A stretch of 64,000 nt of DNA from Spirochaetota bacterium (lineage in GTDB: Bacteria; Spirochaetota; Spirochaetia; Sphaerochaetales; Sphaerochaetaceae). The position numbers and the translations under genes are program-made. The DNA lies in contig JAEXDQ010000006.1 of NCBI GenBank assembly GCA_023401595.1, positions 1 to 64,000 of the forward strand. The letters run 5' to 3'. Positions 1 through 8,412 of this stretch are shown here, one piece after another. Every line of letters starts with the position of its first letter. The stretch's first letter is position 1. The notes under the pieces were generated by a model that was given only the letters and a program-made list of their open reading frames with translations, was not told the origin of the DNA and ran no database searches.

Positions 1-103
1 GGTTGCAACTATGAACAAGCTCATACGCACTCTTTTCATCCTCTTGACCAGAGGTGAAAAGTACTGTGAGGAGAAAGTCTGATCTTTTTTTCAGATTACT
101 CAT
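1..103 (-). CDS. possible partial protein running off the window start
   Basis: From an ATG at position 103 the minus strand stays open for 34 codons to the edge of the window. The readable start is MSNLKKRSDFLLTVLF, and the visible part looks mixed hydrophobic/charged with no recognisable domain. A purine-rich AAGGAG lies about 13 nt upstream of the ATG, which is rather far for a ribosome site. I do not recognise the family. It could equally be a chance open stretch; only the sequence to the left of the window can decide. Confidence 0.3.
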   Translation of the reverse strand, partial: MSNLKKRSDFLLTVLFTSGQEDEKSAYELVHSCN

Positions 104-425
104 TCTTTATAGTTGACTCCTTCTCGGTCTTTGTGTTCATGGCGGCGTCACTACGTCCACTCACATAGTTATACTATGCTCATGGTCTTGTTCCTTGCCA
201 TAACCACAAATCCCGTCGAAAACCCTCCGGATACGTGGGGTATCCTGCGTCATTACTCCAAGGCCGTGCGGTAGCACTGTCCTTGTCATGTTTCCTTGTT
301 GCAAACCCTTTTCTCCTTCGAATATCTTCCCTGTACGGTAACCGAATCTTGGCAACCGGAGCTTGTATCCGTTTCTTGTATGCCGCCCATCCAGTCGTTT
401 CGTACCATCTGGTTCCGAAGGAACG
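104..425. other. intergenic stretch, no gene recognised
   Basis: About 320 bases lie between the stop of the phosphodiester glycosidase gene and the partial frame at the window start. Several short frames overlap here on both strands, but none has a good ribosome site or a recognisable domain. No clear terminator hairpin with a T-run is seen. Confidence 0.4.
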
Positions 426-1799
426 CTACCGCCCGGATATCAACAGACAGGTCGGAACAGGACGTTCCATTTCATCGTTCGTCTCCAACTGTCGGTCGGA
501 GATCTTCAACAACCGGCGGCCATCTGAAACGATCTGGGCGGAACCGCCGCCGTCAAGATTGACCAGATCGCTGAGTCCGAGTCCTTTGCAATACCTGGCG
601 AATTCAGGGAGAACGCTTCCGGTACTCTCTTCCCCCCTCCTATACCCCAGCTTGCCAAAACCCTCAGCCCACAGGAGCAACGGTTCGCCCTTCCGTACAC
701 CTATGCCCATCCGGGCGGCCGCTACGCTGTCGTACGGCAGGGAAAACACCGTCGGAGGATACGCCACCCCCTCTCCACCATAGAAAGGACAACGGAAATA
801 GTCAATCAGCGTGCCAGCATCGACCATCGCAGGCCCTACCTGGACACCGAACGCACAATCCTCCATCCCGCGATAGGTTACCGATACATCATGTACCTCG
901 ACCGTTTCATCGCTCTGGATGATGAATCCAGCCATCGGCACCACGGCGGAACCTCCTGGCTTCACCGCGACGACACGATCATTCACTACCAATATCGCCG
1001 TACCACGGCATGGGGGAGTCACCCTGCACCGGGGCCTGTCGTAGAAGGAACAATTCTGACCGTCCCTGTACTCCCGGCCGTCGATCACGACGCCAAGCTC
1101 CGTCAGCTCCGGATATCCTACCTTCACCCGGCCAGACCGATCGACAAGAAGCGCCTCCCGATGGTTCAACGGAGGCTGCGAAACCACTCCGTCCTTCACC
1201 GCCAAGCCATACGGGGTACCGAGGACGTCGTACGGCGACTCCCGGTCGGAGACCTCCATCAGGAAAAAATGGGCGTTGCATACTAACGGGGACGGCCCGG
1301 CCCCTGCGCGGTGGACTTTTTCAATCCTGCTCGGGAAATCCATCAGGGAAGAGACCGGCAGATACTGCGGACGGGCGGCCGCCCCATGCACGACGACAAG
1401 ATATCCAGAATCGGCTAGAAGTCGGAAAAAACCGTTGACTGACGTATCGGAGGAACGGAGCCGGCCATCATGAACCGTGACGCTACCACAAGATATCAAC
1501 TTCGACACATGGTACGTCACCAACGCTTGCCGGTCGAGGAAGACACCGTCGCCCGTCCTCGCGGCGAATGAAGCGGGAACGGGGATATGTTCCGGCACAT
1601 GACAAAAACACAAGGCTCCGTATGACCTCGGAGCCTTCGGGATGATGAAAGTCCTGTACAACGAAGCCAACGAAGCGACGGCCTCCGCCGTACAATGGCC
1701 GGAGACGAACGAAACATCATCCCAGGTGAAACCGGAAACGATCTCATACCTCTGAAATTCTCCGGTCGGATACGCATCGGTGACGACCAGCCGCTCCAT
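426..1799 (-). CDS. phosphodiester glycosidase (NAGPA-domain) protein
   Basis: A 457-residue protein whose C-terminal part matches the NAGPA/phosphodiester glycosidase fold. The signature NLDGGGSAQIV lies near residue 410, and the preceding segment has the usual CNAHFF...PYGLAVKDG pattern around residues 175-210. Family members cleave sugar phosphodiesters, for example uncovering GlcNAc-1-phosphodiester. The first 170 or so residues match nothing I recognise. No signal peptide is evident, which is unusual because most bacterial NAGPA proteins are exported. It starts 5 nt after the stop of the antiporter gene, so the two are probably cotranscribed. Substrate unknown. Confidence 0.75.
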   Translation of the reverse strand: MERLVVTDAYPTGEFQRYEIVSGFTWDDVSFVSGHCTAEAVASLASLYRTFIIPKAPRSYGALCFCHVPEHIPVPASFAARTGDGVFLDRQALVTYHVSKLISCGSVTVHDGRLRSSDTSVNGFFRLLADSGYLVVVHGAAARPQYLPVSSLMDFPSRIEKVHRAGAGPSPLVCNAHFFLMEVSDRESPYDVLGTPYGLAVKDGVVSQPPLNHREALLVDRSGRVKVGYPELTELGVVIDGREYRDGQNCSFYDRPRCRVTPPCRGTAILVVNDRVVAVKPGGSAVVPMAGFIIQSDETVEVHDVSVTYRGMEDCAFGVQVGPAMVDAGTLIDYFRCPFYGGEGVAYPPTVFSLPYDSVAAARMGIGVRKGEPLLLWAEGFGKLGYRRGEESTGSVLPEFARYCKGLGLSDLVNLDGGGSAQIVSDGRRLLKISDRQLETNDEMERPVPTCLLISGR

Positions 1800-1804
1800 A
1801 GACG

Positions 1805-3466
1805 TTATTTTTTCTCCGCGGGCTTTTCAGCAGAAACCTTTTCCCGCTGCTGGTCCTCGTCGCTGAACATGTTGATCAACAGCCTCGCCCCCATCATGTC
1901 GGGACTCTCCATAGTCTTCAGGCTGTCCGCGAACTCCTGGAAATCCGCCAACGTCTCAGAGAGCATCAGCCGGACGAAGGATTCATCCTGCTGCTTCGCC
2001 GAAAGGGTGAGTTTCATTCCGTTGACGACGGCCATGGTGATGATCGTTTCGTCCTGTCTGATCTGCCAGGCGGGATTCACGCCTTCCAGAGAGGTGATGA
2101 AATACCCTTCGCCACGGAATCCGTCGGCAAGCGAACGTCTGACGAAATCGACGGCCCTGCGGTTGGGAAACTCCAGCTCTATGGTGATGATATCCGGTTC
2201 TTCCTTGACCGCGAGGGATTTCTTGTAACCGCTGCCGCCCTTGAAGGTCGCGACCAGCAACGGAGGTGCGGCAAGGCTGGCCAGCAGCATCGTCATGACG
2301 GCTACGCCGAACATGTCGGGACCGATCGCCCCGGAAGCGAGCCCCAGGCCGGCGACAATCAGGGTCACTTCGCCACGAGGAAGCATGCCGGCGCCGATTC
2401 GAAGCGCTCCATGGAGATTGAATCCGACCAGCAAGGAGGGAGCGCCGCAACCGATGAGCTTGCCGACGAACGCGATCAACGCGAACAGGATACCGAAACC
2501 AAGCACGGATTTCATAGCTCCGAAATCGACCATCATGCCCATGACCGCGAAAAATACGGGAACGAAATATTCACTGACGGCTTTCGTCCGTTCACTGATT
2601 TCATGGGCGACGTCGGTCTGGGACAACGAGAGCCCGGTGATATAGGCGCCGATGATCATGGCGAGCCCCGCCATCTCGGATAGCCCGGCGAGCAACAACG
2701 CGATGCCGAACGATACTTCGGCTACAATACCGATGGAACGGATCCGCTTCATCCCTTTGGTAAAACGTGGAGCGAGCAGAATGCCGACCACCATGCACAA
2801 GGCCCAGAATCCGACGGCCTTCAACGCGACCAGGCCGATGCCGCTCCAAGCGATGGAGCCGCCGTTCATCTCCACTGTGGAAATACCGACGACCACGGAC
2901 AGCAGGACGATGCTGATGACGTCGTCCAATACCGCCGCCGCAAGGATGGTGACGCCCTCCGGCATCGATATCTTTTTGTTTTCACTCAAGATACGTGCGG
3001 TGATGCCGATGGAGGTCGCAGTACAGACGGTACCAAGGAACAACGCTTCCGGATCCATGATCGAATGGACTTCCGGGTGGAGCAGCACAGTGATCCCGGC
3101 CCCCAGCAGGAACGAGATGATCACGCCGCCGAAGCCGACGACCGTAGCTTTCCCGCTGAATTTGAGAAAGGTAGGAAGATCGGTCTCAAGCCCGGAGTTG
3201 AACAGAAGGAAAATGGAACCAAGGGTGGAAATTCCGTACAGCTGCACGGATACAGGAACGGAAGAACCCGCCATTACCGGAAACAGGGGGCCGATCCCCG
3301 GCAAGGGGATGGCGCCGAGGACATAGGGGCCTATGAGCATACCCGCGACAAGCTCTCCCAACACTTTCGGCTGTTTGAGTTTCTTGGAAAAAAAAGTACC
3401 GCAGAACTTAGTGGCGATGATAATCACCCCAAGCTGAAGCACCAGAATCATCATTTCATGAGACAT
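1805..3466 (-). CDS. cation:proton antiporter (CPA2 / Na+/H+ exchanger type)
   Basis: A 553-residue integral membrane protein. Residues 1 to about 400 contain 11-13 hydrophobic segments with the Na_H_Exchanger pattern, including FNSGLETDL, the TSIGITARIL stretch and LPRGEVTLIVAGLGLA. Residues 410-553 form a charged soluble tail ending in EKVSAEKPAEKK, which may be regulatory. Family role is exchange of Na+ or K+ for H+ across the inner membrane. A strong ribosome site (GGGGAGG) lies just before the ATG at 3466. It sits 160 nt downstream of an EIIA-like gene on the same strand and 5 nt upstream of the NAGPA gene. The order suggests EIIA-linked control of ion transport, which is inference. Confidence 0.88.
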   Translation of the reverse strand: MSHEMMILVLQLGVIIIATKFCGTFFSKKLKQPKVLGELVAGMLIGPYVLGAIPLPGIGPLFPVMAGSSVPVSVQLYGISTLGSIFLLFNSGLETDLPTFLKFSGKATVVGFGGVIISFLLGAGITVLLHPEVHSIMDPEALFLGTVCTATSIGITARILSENKKISMPEGVTILAAAVLDDVISIVLLSVVVGISTVEMNGGSIAWSGIGLVALKAVGFWALCMVVGILLAPRFTKGMKRIRSIGIVAEVSFGIALLLAGLSEMAGLAMIIGAYITGLSLSQTDVAHEISERTKAVSEYFVPVFFAVMGMMVDFGAMKSVLGFGILFALIAFVGKLIGCGAPSLLVGFNLHGALRIGAGMLPRGEVTLIVAGLGLASGAIGPDMFGVAVMTMLLASLAAPPLLVATFKGGSGYKKSLAVKEEPDIITIELEFPNRRAVDFVRRSLADGFRGEGYFITSLEGVNPAWQIRQDETIITMAVVNGMKLTLSAKQQDESFVRLMLSETLADFQEFADSLKTMESPDMMGARLLINMFSDEDQQREKVSAEKPAEKK

Positions 3467-3626
3467 GACGTCCTCCCCAGACGTTGTAATGAAGAAAAAC
3501 CGCCCGGCAAACGGGGATGTAGATGTTTTCGAAGCAGAACCTTGCGCAACGGCGGCTTTCGTTCAGACGGACAAGACCTACCCCTCCTTTCTTGTTCAAG
3601 AAGGATAGTTTCCATATTGAATCGGT

Positions 3627-4073
3627 CTACAGGCCGAAAACGGACAAAATATCGGAGACGCTTTTGGCGCTGACCAGCCGATCCCGGGCTTCAGGGGTCT
3701 TGATCACCATGCTGATCTCCGCAAGGAACTGCACATGGGGGCCGACCCTGTCGTACGGAGAAAGGGTCATGATGAAAATCTTGCTCGGCTCACCGTCCAA
3801 GGATTGAAAATCAACTCCTTCCGGCTTGATGCCGATGCAGGCGACGAGATCCTTCACAGCCTTCGTCTTCGCATGGGGGATGGCGACGCCATGCTGTATA
3901 CCGGTGGACATGGTCTTTTCACGTTCCATCATGTCATGGTACGCCAGCTCGGCGTCCTGCACCTTGCCGTCCTCGACCAACAGGGCGAGCAATTCCTTGA
4001 TTACTTCTTGTTTTGTAGTCCCATCCAAATGGACCTTCACCAATGTAGGTGAGAGAATGTTTTTTAGCTTCAT
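3627..4073 (-). CDS. PTS EIIA type-2 domain protein (fructose/mannitol/Ntr class)
   Basis: A 148-residue single-domain EIIA protein. The phosphorylatable histidine is in the motif TGIQHGVAIPHAKT near residues 57-70, as in fructose, mannitol and nitrogen-PTS EIIA proteins. The rest follows the family (ELLALLVEDGKV near the N-terminus, LTLSPYDRVGPHVQFLAEI further on). No EIIB, EIIC, EI or HPr gene is visible nearby. The neighbour is a cation/proton antiporter, so a regulatory rather than sugar-transporting role is likely. The ribosome site before the ATG at 4073 is weak. Divergent from the lipoprotein gene at 4307. Confidence 0.85.
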   Translation of the reverse strand: MKLKNILSPTLVKVHLDGTTKQEVIKELLALLVEDGKVQDAELAYHDMMEREKTMSTGIQHGVAIPHAKTKAVKDLVACIGIKPEGVDFQSLDGEPSKIFIMTLSPYDRVGPHVQFLAEISMVIKTPEARDRLVSAKSVSDILSVFGL

Positions 4074-4306
4074 GCTTTGAATATATCCATTTTTCTTTTA
4101 GGACTCAATGCATCTGCACCATATCCGTCATCATTCCTCACGAGAATCCTCTGCCGTCCGGCGCGTTCCATCCTCAAAGCCGTCGGTTTTCCATTGGAGG
4201 CTTGAATGGAGGGGCCGCCTACGGAACCGGCGTCCCAGCTATCGGATTCGTAGGTTTTGAATCACCACGGTTTTTTTTACGCATGGTGATGGGCGGAGGC
4301 AAAGCC

Positions 4307-6355
4307 ATGACACGAAAAAATGAAATTTCCACGATGTTCATCGCAATCGCGGTGATCGCGATGATTCTCTGCCCGTCCTGCGCGGAGGATCCGACGACGG
4401 CTACGTTGAAGCTGCAGCTCTCGACCTCTGATGCGGCGGGCAGGTCGATAGTCCCTTCCGGAGTTCCTCTCGATGTCACGAAGTACGTCGTATCGGGACA
4501 GGGGCCTCAGGGAAGCACTTTCAACGTTGAGAGCAAAAACGCGGCGCTGTCCATAGAGGGGCTGCTGATAGGTTCATGGAACCTGACCGCGATAGGCCGG
4601 AACAGCAACGGCATAGACCTGATCCAAGGCTCGACAACCTTCCAGCTGACGCCATCGCCATCTACCGCGACGATCACGTTGAACCAGTTGATGGGGAAAG
4701 GAACCATGAGAATACACTTCTCCTGGGACACCAGCCGCATACAGTCCCCCAGACTGGAATTGGAGCTGACTACACAGGGAGGCCAGCGAACCGCTGTCAG
4801 TCCGACCAGCTGCGACCTGACGGCGGGTACCGCCGTCTACAGCGCAGAGCATGAGGCGGGCTCCTATACCATCCAGGCCAGGCTGTATAGCGACGACACT
4901 GTAGTGGCAGGCTGCGCGGAGGCTATCAGGATCGTCGGCAACAGGGTTACCGAAGGGGTCATTACGCTGGATCTGGATAAATATCCCGATAGTCCCGGAA
5001 CACTCAGACTGATCAACAAGCTGGGGACTCCCATAGACTGTACGATCAAAGGCTTGTCCAGCGAATTGCCGGCCATGGCTCCGACCACCGCGTCGCTGGA
5101 AGTACCGGGGATGTCCTCCAGTGATTCCCTGTCGATAAAATGGTATCTGGACGGCGTGGAGAAAAGTACAGGCAATTCCTTCACTTTCACTCCAAAAGCC
5201 GGAGAGCATCGGCTGGATGTCGTAGTGCAGGGAGCCATGCTCGCCTCAGCGGGGTCGGCATGCTACCCTTTTCGCGCCACGATCACGGGAACGGCCGGCG
5301 TACCGATCCTCGTAGCTGAAATCAACGACGGGACGGGAGGAATCAATCTTTCAGGCGCGACCAGGATCGCATTCCTCTCCGATGGGAAGCTGCTGTTGGG
5401 CAATTCCGGACAAAACACCCTACAGGTCGCCAGGTTGATCAGGGACAGCATCCAGCTGCTCCAGACCTATGCGACCGGCGCGGCTTACCACACCAGAGGG
5501 ATAACGGATATCCTTCCCGTGCCCGATACGGATCTTGTCGTGACGGCGGAATCCGTCGAACCGGGCGTGACTTTGTACCAGTATGATCCAACGACGTATT
5601 CCCTCACCAAAAAATACCATCGCGACGGGACCATTGCGGCGGACAAAGCCTTTACAAAAACCAGTTCGCTGTTCTATGACCAGATCCAAGGCGTCGTATT
5701 CGTAACGGATCCGCTGGGATGCTATGCGGCGGGACAAAATCCAGGGGCGACGGATGAAAGCGGCTGGAAATATGGATGGATGACATGGAGGAGCAACGCG
5801 ACCGTTCCGCATACAAAGGGAACCATGGCGGTTACGTCGCCGGGCAACCGATGCCTCGCAGTCATCAGCTCCACGGAAAACTCCATGAAAATCATGAGCA
5901 GGAGTCAAAGCGGAGTATTCGGTCTAGCATGCTACCTCGACTACAAGACCTCAGGCGTCACCGGGCTTTCCGGAGTCAGAGCCGTAGGGTTCTCCGACGA
6001 CAGCAATGTCGTCGCTGGCTCCGGTAATCTGTTGACACGGTTCTCCTACATAAGCGGCAGCCAATGGGAACAGACGCAAACAGTCAAGGCAGGAAGCCCC
6101 GCGACCATCCGCGCCATGCAGAACATAGAACAGATCGTCCTGCATCCCACAGGAAAATACCTGTACGTAATCGCCAGCGGTTCAAAAAACGTGAACTGCT
6201 TCACGATGAGTTCAGATGGGACGCTCAACCATATCGGAGAACTCGACTGCGGCGCCTTCGTACCGAACCATGGAGCGGTTACACCGAATGGGGAATACCT
6301 AGTGCTGGCGTCTGGAAATAGCAATAAGCTATTGCTTTGTAGACTTCCTAAATAG
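4307..6355 (+). CDS. large putative lipoprotein with propeller-like C-terminal half
   Basis: 682 residues from the ATG at 4307, chosen because GGAGG lies 7 nt upstream and a lipoprotein signal follows directly: MTRKNEIS, a hydrophobic stretch, then ILCPSCAEDP with Cys as likely lipidation site. Residues 25-380 look like repeated beta-sandwich segments rich in Thr/Ser. Residues 400-682 carry repeated blades of the lactonase/YVTN propeller kind (for example YLYVIASGSKNVNCF and GEYLVLASGNSNKLLLCRLP at the end). Probably exposed on the cell envelope; ligand unknown. Stands alone, with no partner gene on its strand. A longer upstream frame exists to 4049 but would bury the signal peptide. Confidence 0.72.
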   Translation: MTRKNEISTMFIAIAVIAMILCPSCAEDPTTATLKLQLSTSDAAGRSIVPSGVPLDVTKYVVSGQGPQGSTFNVESKNAALSIEGLLIGSWNLTAIGRNSNGIDLIQGSTTFQLTPSPSTATITLNQLMGKGTMRIHFSWDTSRIQSPRLELELTTQGGQRTAVSPTSCDLTAGTAVYSAEHEAGSYTIQARLYSDDTVVAGCAEAIRIVGNRVTEGVITLDLDKYPDSPGTLRLINKLGTPIDCTIKGLSSELPAMAPTTASLEVPGMSSSDSLSIKWYLDGVEKSTGNSFTFTPKAGEHRLDVVVQGAMLASAGSACYPFRATITGTAGVPILVAEINDGTGGINLSGATRIAFLSDGKLLLGNSGQNTLQVARLIRDSIQLLQTYATGAAYHTRGITDILPVPDTDLVVTAESVEPGVTLYQYDPTTYSLTKKYHRDGTIAADKAFTKTSSLFYDQIQGVVFVTDPLGCYAAGQNPGATDESGWKYGWMTWRSNATVPHTKGTMAVTSPGNRCLAVISSTENSMKIMSRSQSGVFGLACYLDYKTSGVTGLSGVRAVGFSDDSNVVAGSGNLLTRFSYISGSQWEQTQTVKAGSPATIRAMQNIEQIVLHPTGKYLYVIASGSKNVNCFTMSSDGTLNHIGELDCGAFVPNHGAVTPNGEYLVLASGNSNKLLLCRLPK

Positions 6356-6450
6356 GAATAATAAACTATAATTATATCAGATGAATGAGAAAAGCCGTCT
6401 CTTTCATCTGATTGAAACTCTGGCCGGATCCTTTTAGGACCCGGCCTCTT

Positions 6451-6505
6451 AGGCTCACTCCGGGCTCACTCCGGGCTCATTCTAGGGTCATTCTAGGGTC
6501 GCTCT
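6451..6505. repeat. 11-bp tandem array A (5 units)
   Basis: Five consecutive 11-bp units: AGGCTCACTCC, GGGCTCACTCC, GGGCTCATTCT, AGGGTCATTCT, AGGGTCGCTCT. Neighbouring units differ by one to four bases, so the sequence drifts stepwise along the array. It lies in the gap between two converging genes. Read on the minus strand, the unit AGAATGACCCT is 10/11 identical to AGATTGACCCT of the array near 42400. Confidence 0.85.
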
Positions 6506-6568
6506 AGCAGTCTCAAAAGGTCGGTGAGGTGTCGCAGTCATCGGAGATTCGGCAGTCTCTTGGTCGTC

Positions 6569-6615
6569 AAAAAAAGAGGGCGCCGCTCAAGCCAAACGGC
6601 TTTTGCAACGCCCTC
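6569..6615 (-). terminator. terminator of the hydrogenase operon
   Basis: On the minus strand GAGGGCG pairs with CGCCCTC, with a second inner hairpin (AAGCC/GGCTT) inside, followed by seven T. It begins 24 nt after the hndD stop at 6639, so it fits a factor-independent terminator of the five-gene operon. Confidence 0.8.
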
Positions 6616-6638
6616 CCTTGCAAAACCACGCACGGGGG

Positions 6639-8384
6639 TTAGTGTTTGTAGACCTTCCGCTCCTGATAGGTGGTGTGCAACAGGTGATGGGCCTTTTCGC
6701 TCAAGGGTGCGCCAAGGTAGTCGGCGTAGATCTTCTTGATCGAAGGATTCTGGTGGGAGCAGCGGAATTCGCTCTCACGGTCATCCTCGTACAGGCCGTC
6801 GATACGTTTTGCACGGACGTCGTCGGTACTGGCGTACGGCTGGCCGCCGCCGGAGATACAACCGCCACGACAGGCCATGACTTCAATGAACTCGTAGGGG
6901 GGCTCTGCACCGGCCACACGGGCGGCACGGATCTCCTCCATGATGCTCTTGACGTTCGCCATACCATGGGCAATCGCGACACGAACTTTCTTTCCAGCGA
7001 CTTCGATTTCACCCTTTCGGATTCCATCCATACCACGGACAGCCTCGACCTCGACGTTCTTCAGCTCCTCGCCGGTGATAGCGAAGTATGCGGTTCTGAT
7101 CGCCGCTTCCATGACGCCGCCGGTGTTGCCGAAAATCGTACCGGCGCCAGCGTACTCGCCGATCGGACTGTCGGCGGGCTCATCCGGCAGATCGATGAAA
7201 TCGATACCGGCCGACTTGATTAGTCTCGCCAGCTCGCGCGTGGTAAGAACCAAATCGACATCATTGAAACCGGAAGCCTGCATATTGTCGTCACGGGAAA
7301 TCTCGAACTTCTTGGCGGTACAAGGCATGATCGCCACCGAGTAGATATTCGCAGGATCAATCTTCGCATTCTCAGCGTAGTACGTCTTCGTGACCGCACC
7401 CTGCATCATCATCGGAGACTTTGCGGTAGAGAAGTTGGGGATCATATCGGGATAATATTTCTCCATATAATCCGTCCAAGCGGGGCAGCAGCTCGTAATC
7501 TGCGGCAACACGCCGGTACCCTTGGTCAGACGCTGAACAAGTTCGGTCCCCTCCTCCATGATCGTCAGGTCGGCGGAGAAGTTGGTATCGAACACCTTGT
7601 CGGCGCCAAGACGGCGCAACGCAGTGTAGATCTTGCCGGTGGTGATGGTTCCGGCGGGCAGATTGAACGCTTCGCCAAGGGCGACACGGACCGCGGGAGC
7701 GATCTGGACCACCACATGCTTGTCGGGATCAGCCACGGCCTTGCGGAACGCGGCGGTCTCATCCTTCTCATAGATGGCGCCGACGGGACAGTGGGCGGCG
7801 CACTGACCGCACTTGATGCAGGGGCTGTCATCCAGCTGGAGCATCGCGGCGGGAGCCATCACGGTACCATCCCCTCGACCAATGAATTCAAGGGCGAATA
7901 CACCCTGCATGTCCTGACAGACCTGCACGCAACGACCGCACTTGATGCACTTGGTAGGATCAAGGACGATTGAAGTCGTCGAAGTATCCTTCGGCAACGC
8001 CTTGACACGGACCTCATACGGCTGCTCGCGAATGCCGAACTCGGCGGCAAGACGCTGAAGCTCGCACATGCCGTTCCGACCGCAAGTCAGACAGGTCGCG
8101 GGGTGAGTGCTGAGCATCAGCTCCAGAATCGTCTTGCGAACCTGGAACAGCTCATCATCGTTGGTGATGAAGCTCTGGCCTTCCCCGACGGGGGTCGCGC
8201 AGGCGCGGACGATCTTCGCAGACCCTTCCTGCTTGACGACACACAGACCACAGGAAGCCCAAGGCTTCAGATCCGGGTGATAACACAAGGTGGGGATCGT
8301 TACGTTCGCCTTCTTGGCGGCCTGGAGAACGGTCGAACCCTCTTCTACCTCGACAGGGATTCCATTTATCTTTACATGTACCAT
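6639..8384 (-). CDS. hndD: NADH-dependent [FeFe] hydrogenase catalytic subunit
   Basis: 581 residues. Order of cofactor motifs: N-terminal [2Fe-2S] domain (CYHPDLKPWASCGLCV, about residues 37-52), the His-Cys3 site (HPATCLTCGRNGMC, about 94-107), two [4Fe-4S] ferredoxin clusters (CIKCGRCVQVCQ and CIKCGQCAAHCP), then the H-cluster: L1 TSCCPAWTDY, L2 MPCTAKKFE and L3 MACRGGCISGGGQP. This is the group A3/A6 architecture that makes H2 from NADH and reduced ferredoxin together with the HndC and HndA subunits in the cytoplasm. The ATG at 8384 is preferred over a TTG two codons earlier because GAGGA precedes it. It lies 28 nt after hndC and ends the operon. Confidence 0.97.
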   Translation of the reverse strand: MVHVKINGIPVEVEEGSTVLQAAKKANVTIPTLCYHPDLKPWASCGLCVVKQEGSAKIVRACATPVGEGQSFITNDDELFQVRKTILELMLSTHPATCLTCGRNGMCELQRLAAEFGIREQPYEVRVKALPKDTSTTSIVLDPTKCIKCGRCVQVCQDMQGVFALEFIGRGDGTVMAPAAMLQLDDSPCIKCGQCAAHCPVGAIYEKDETAAFRKAVADPDKHVVVQIAPAVRVALGEAFNLPAGTITTGKIYTALRRLGADKVFDTNFSADLTIMEEGTELVQRLTKGTGVLPQITSCCPAWTDYMEKYYPDMIPNFSTAKSPMMMQGAVTKTYYAENAKIDPANIYSVAIMPCTAKKFEISRDDNMQASGFNDVDLVLTTRELARLIKSAGIDFIDLPDEPADSPIGEYAGAGTIFGNTGGVMEAAIRTAYFAITGEELKNVEVEAVRGMDGIRKGEIEVAGKKVRVAIAHGMANVKSIMEEIRAARVAGAEPPYEFIEVMACRGGCISGGGQPYASTDDVRAKRIDGLYEDDRESEFRCSHQNPSIKKIYADYLGAPLSEKAHHLLHTTYQERKVYKH

Positions 8385-8412
8385 ACTCAATTGATTCCTC
8401 CTCAGCCTGGTC

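Noticed and set aside
235..783. 182-codon plus-strand frame
   Set aside because: It overlaps the end of the phosphodiester glycosidase gene, which has a clear domain, and it shows no domain or ribosome site of its own.
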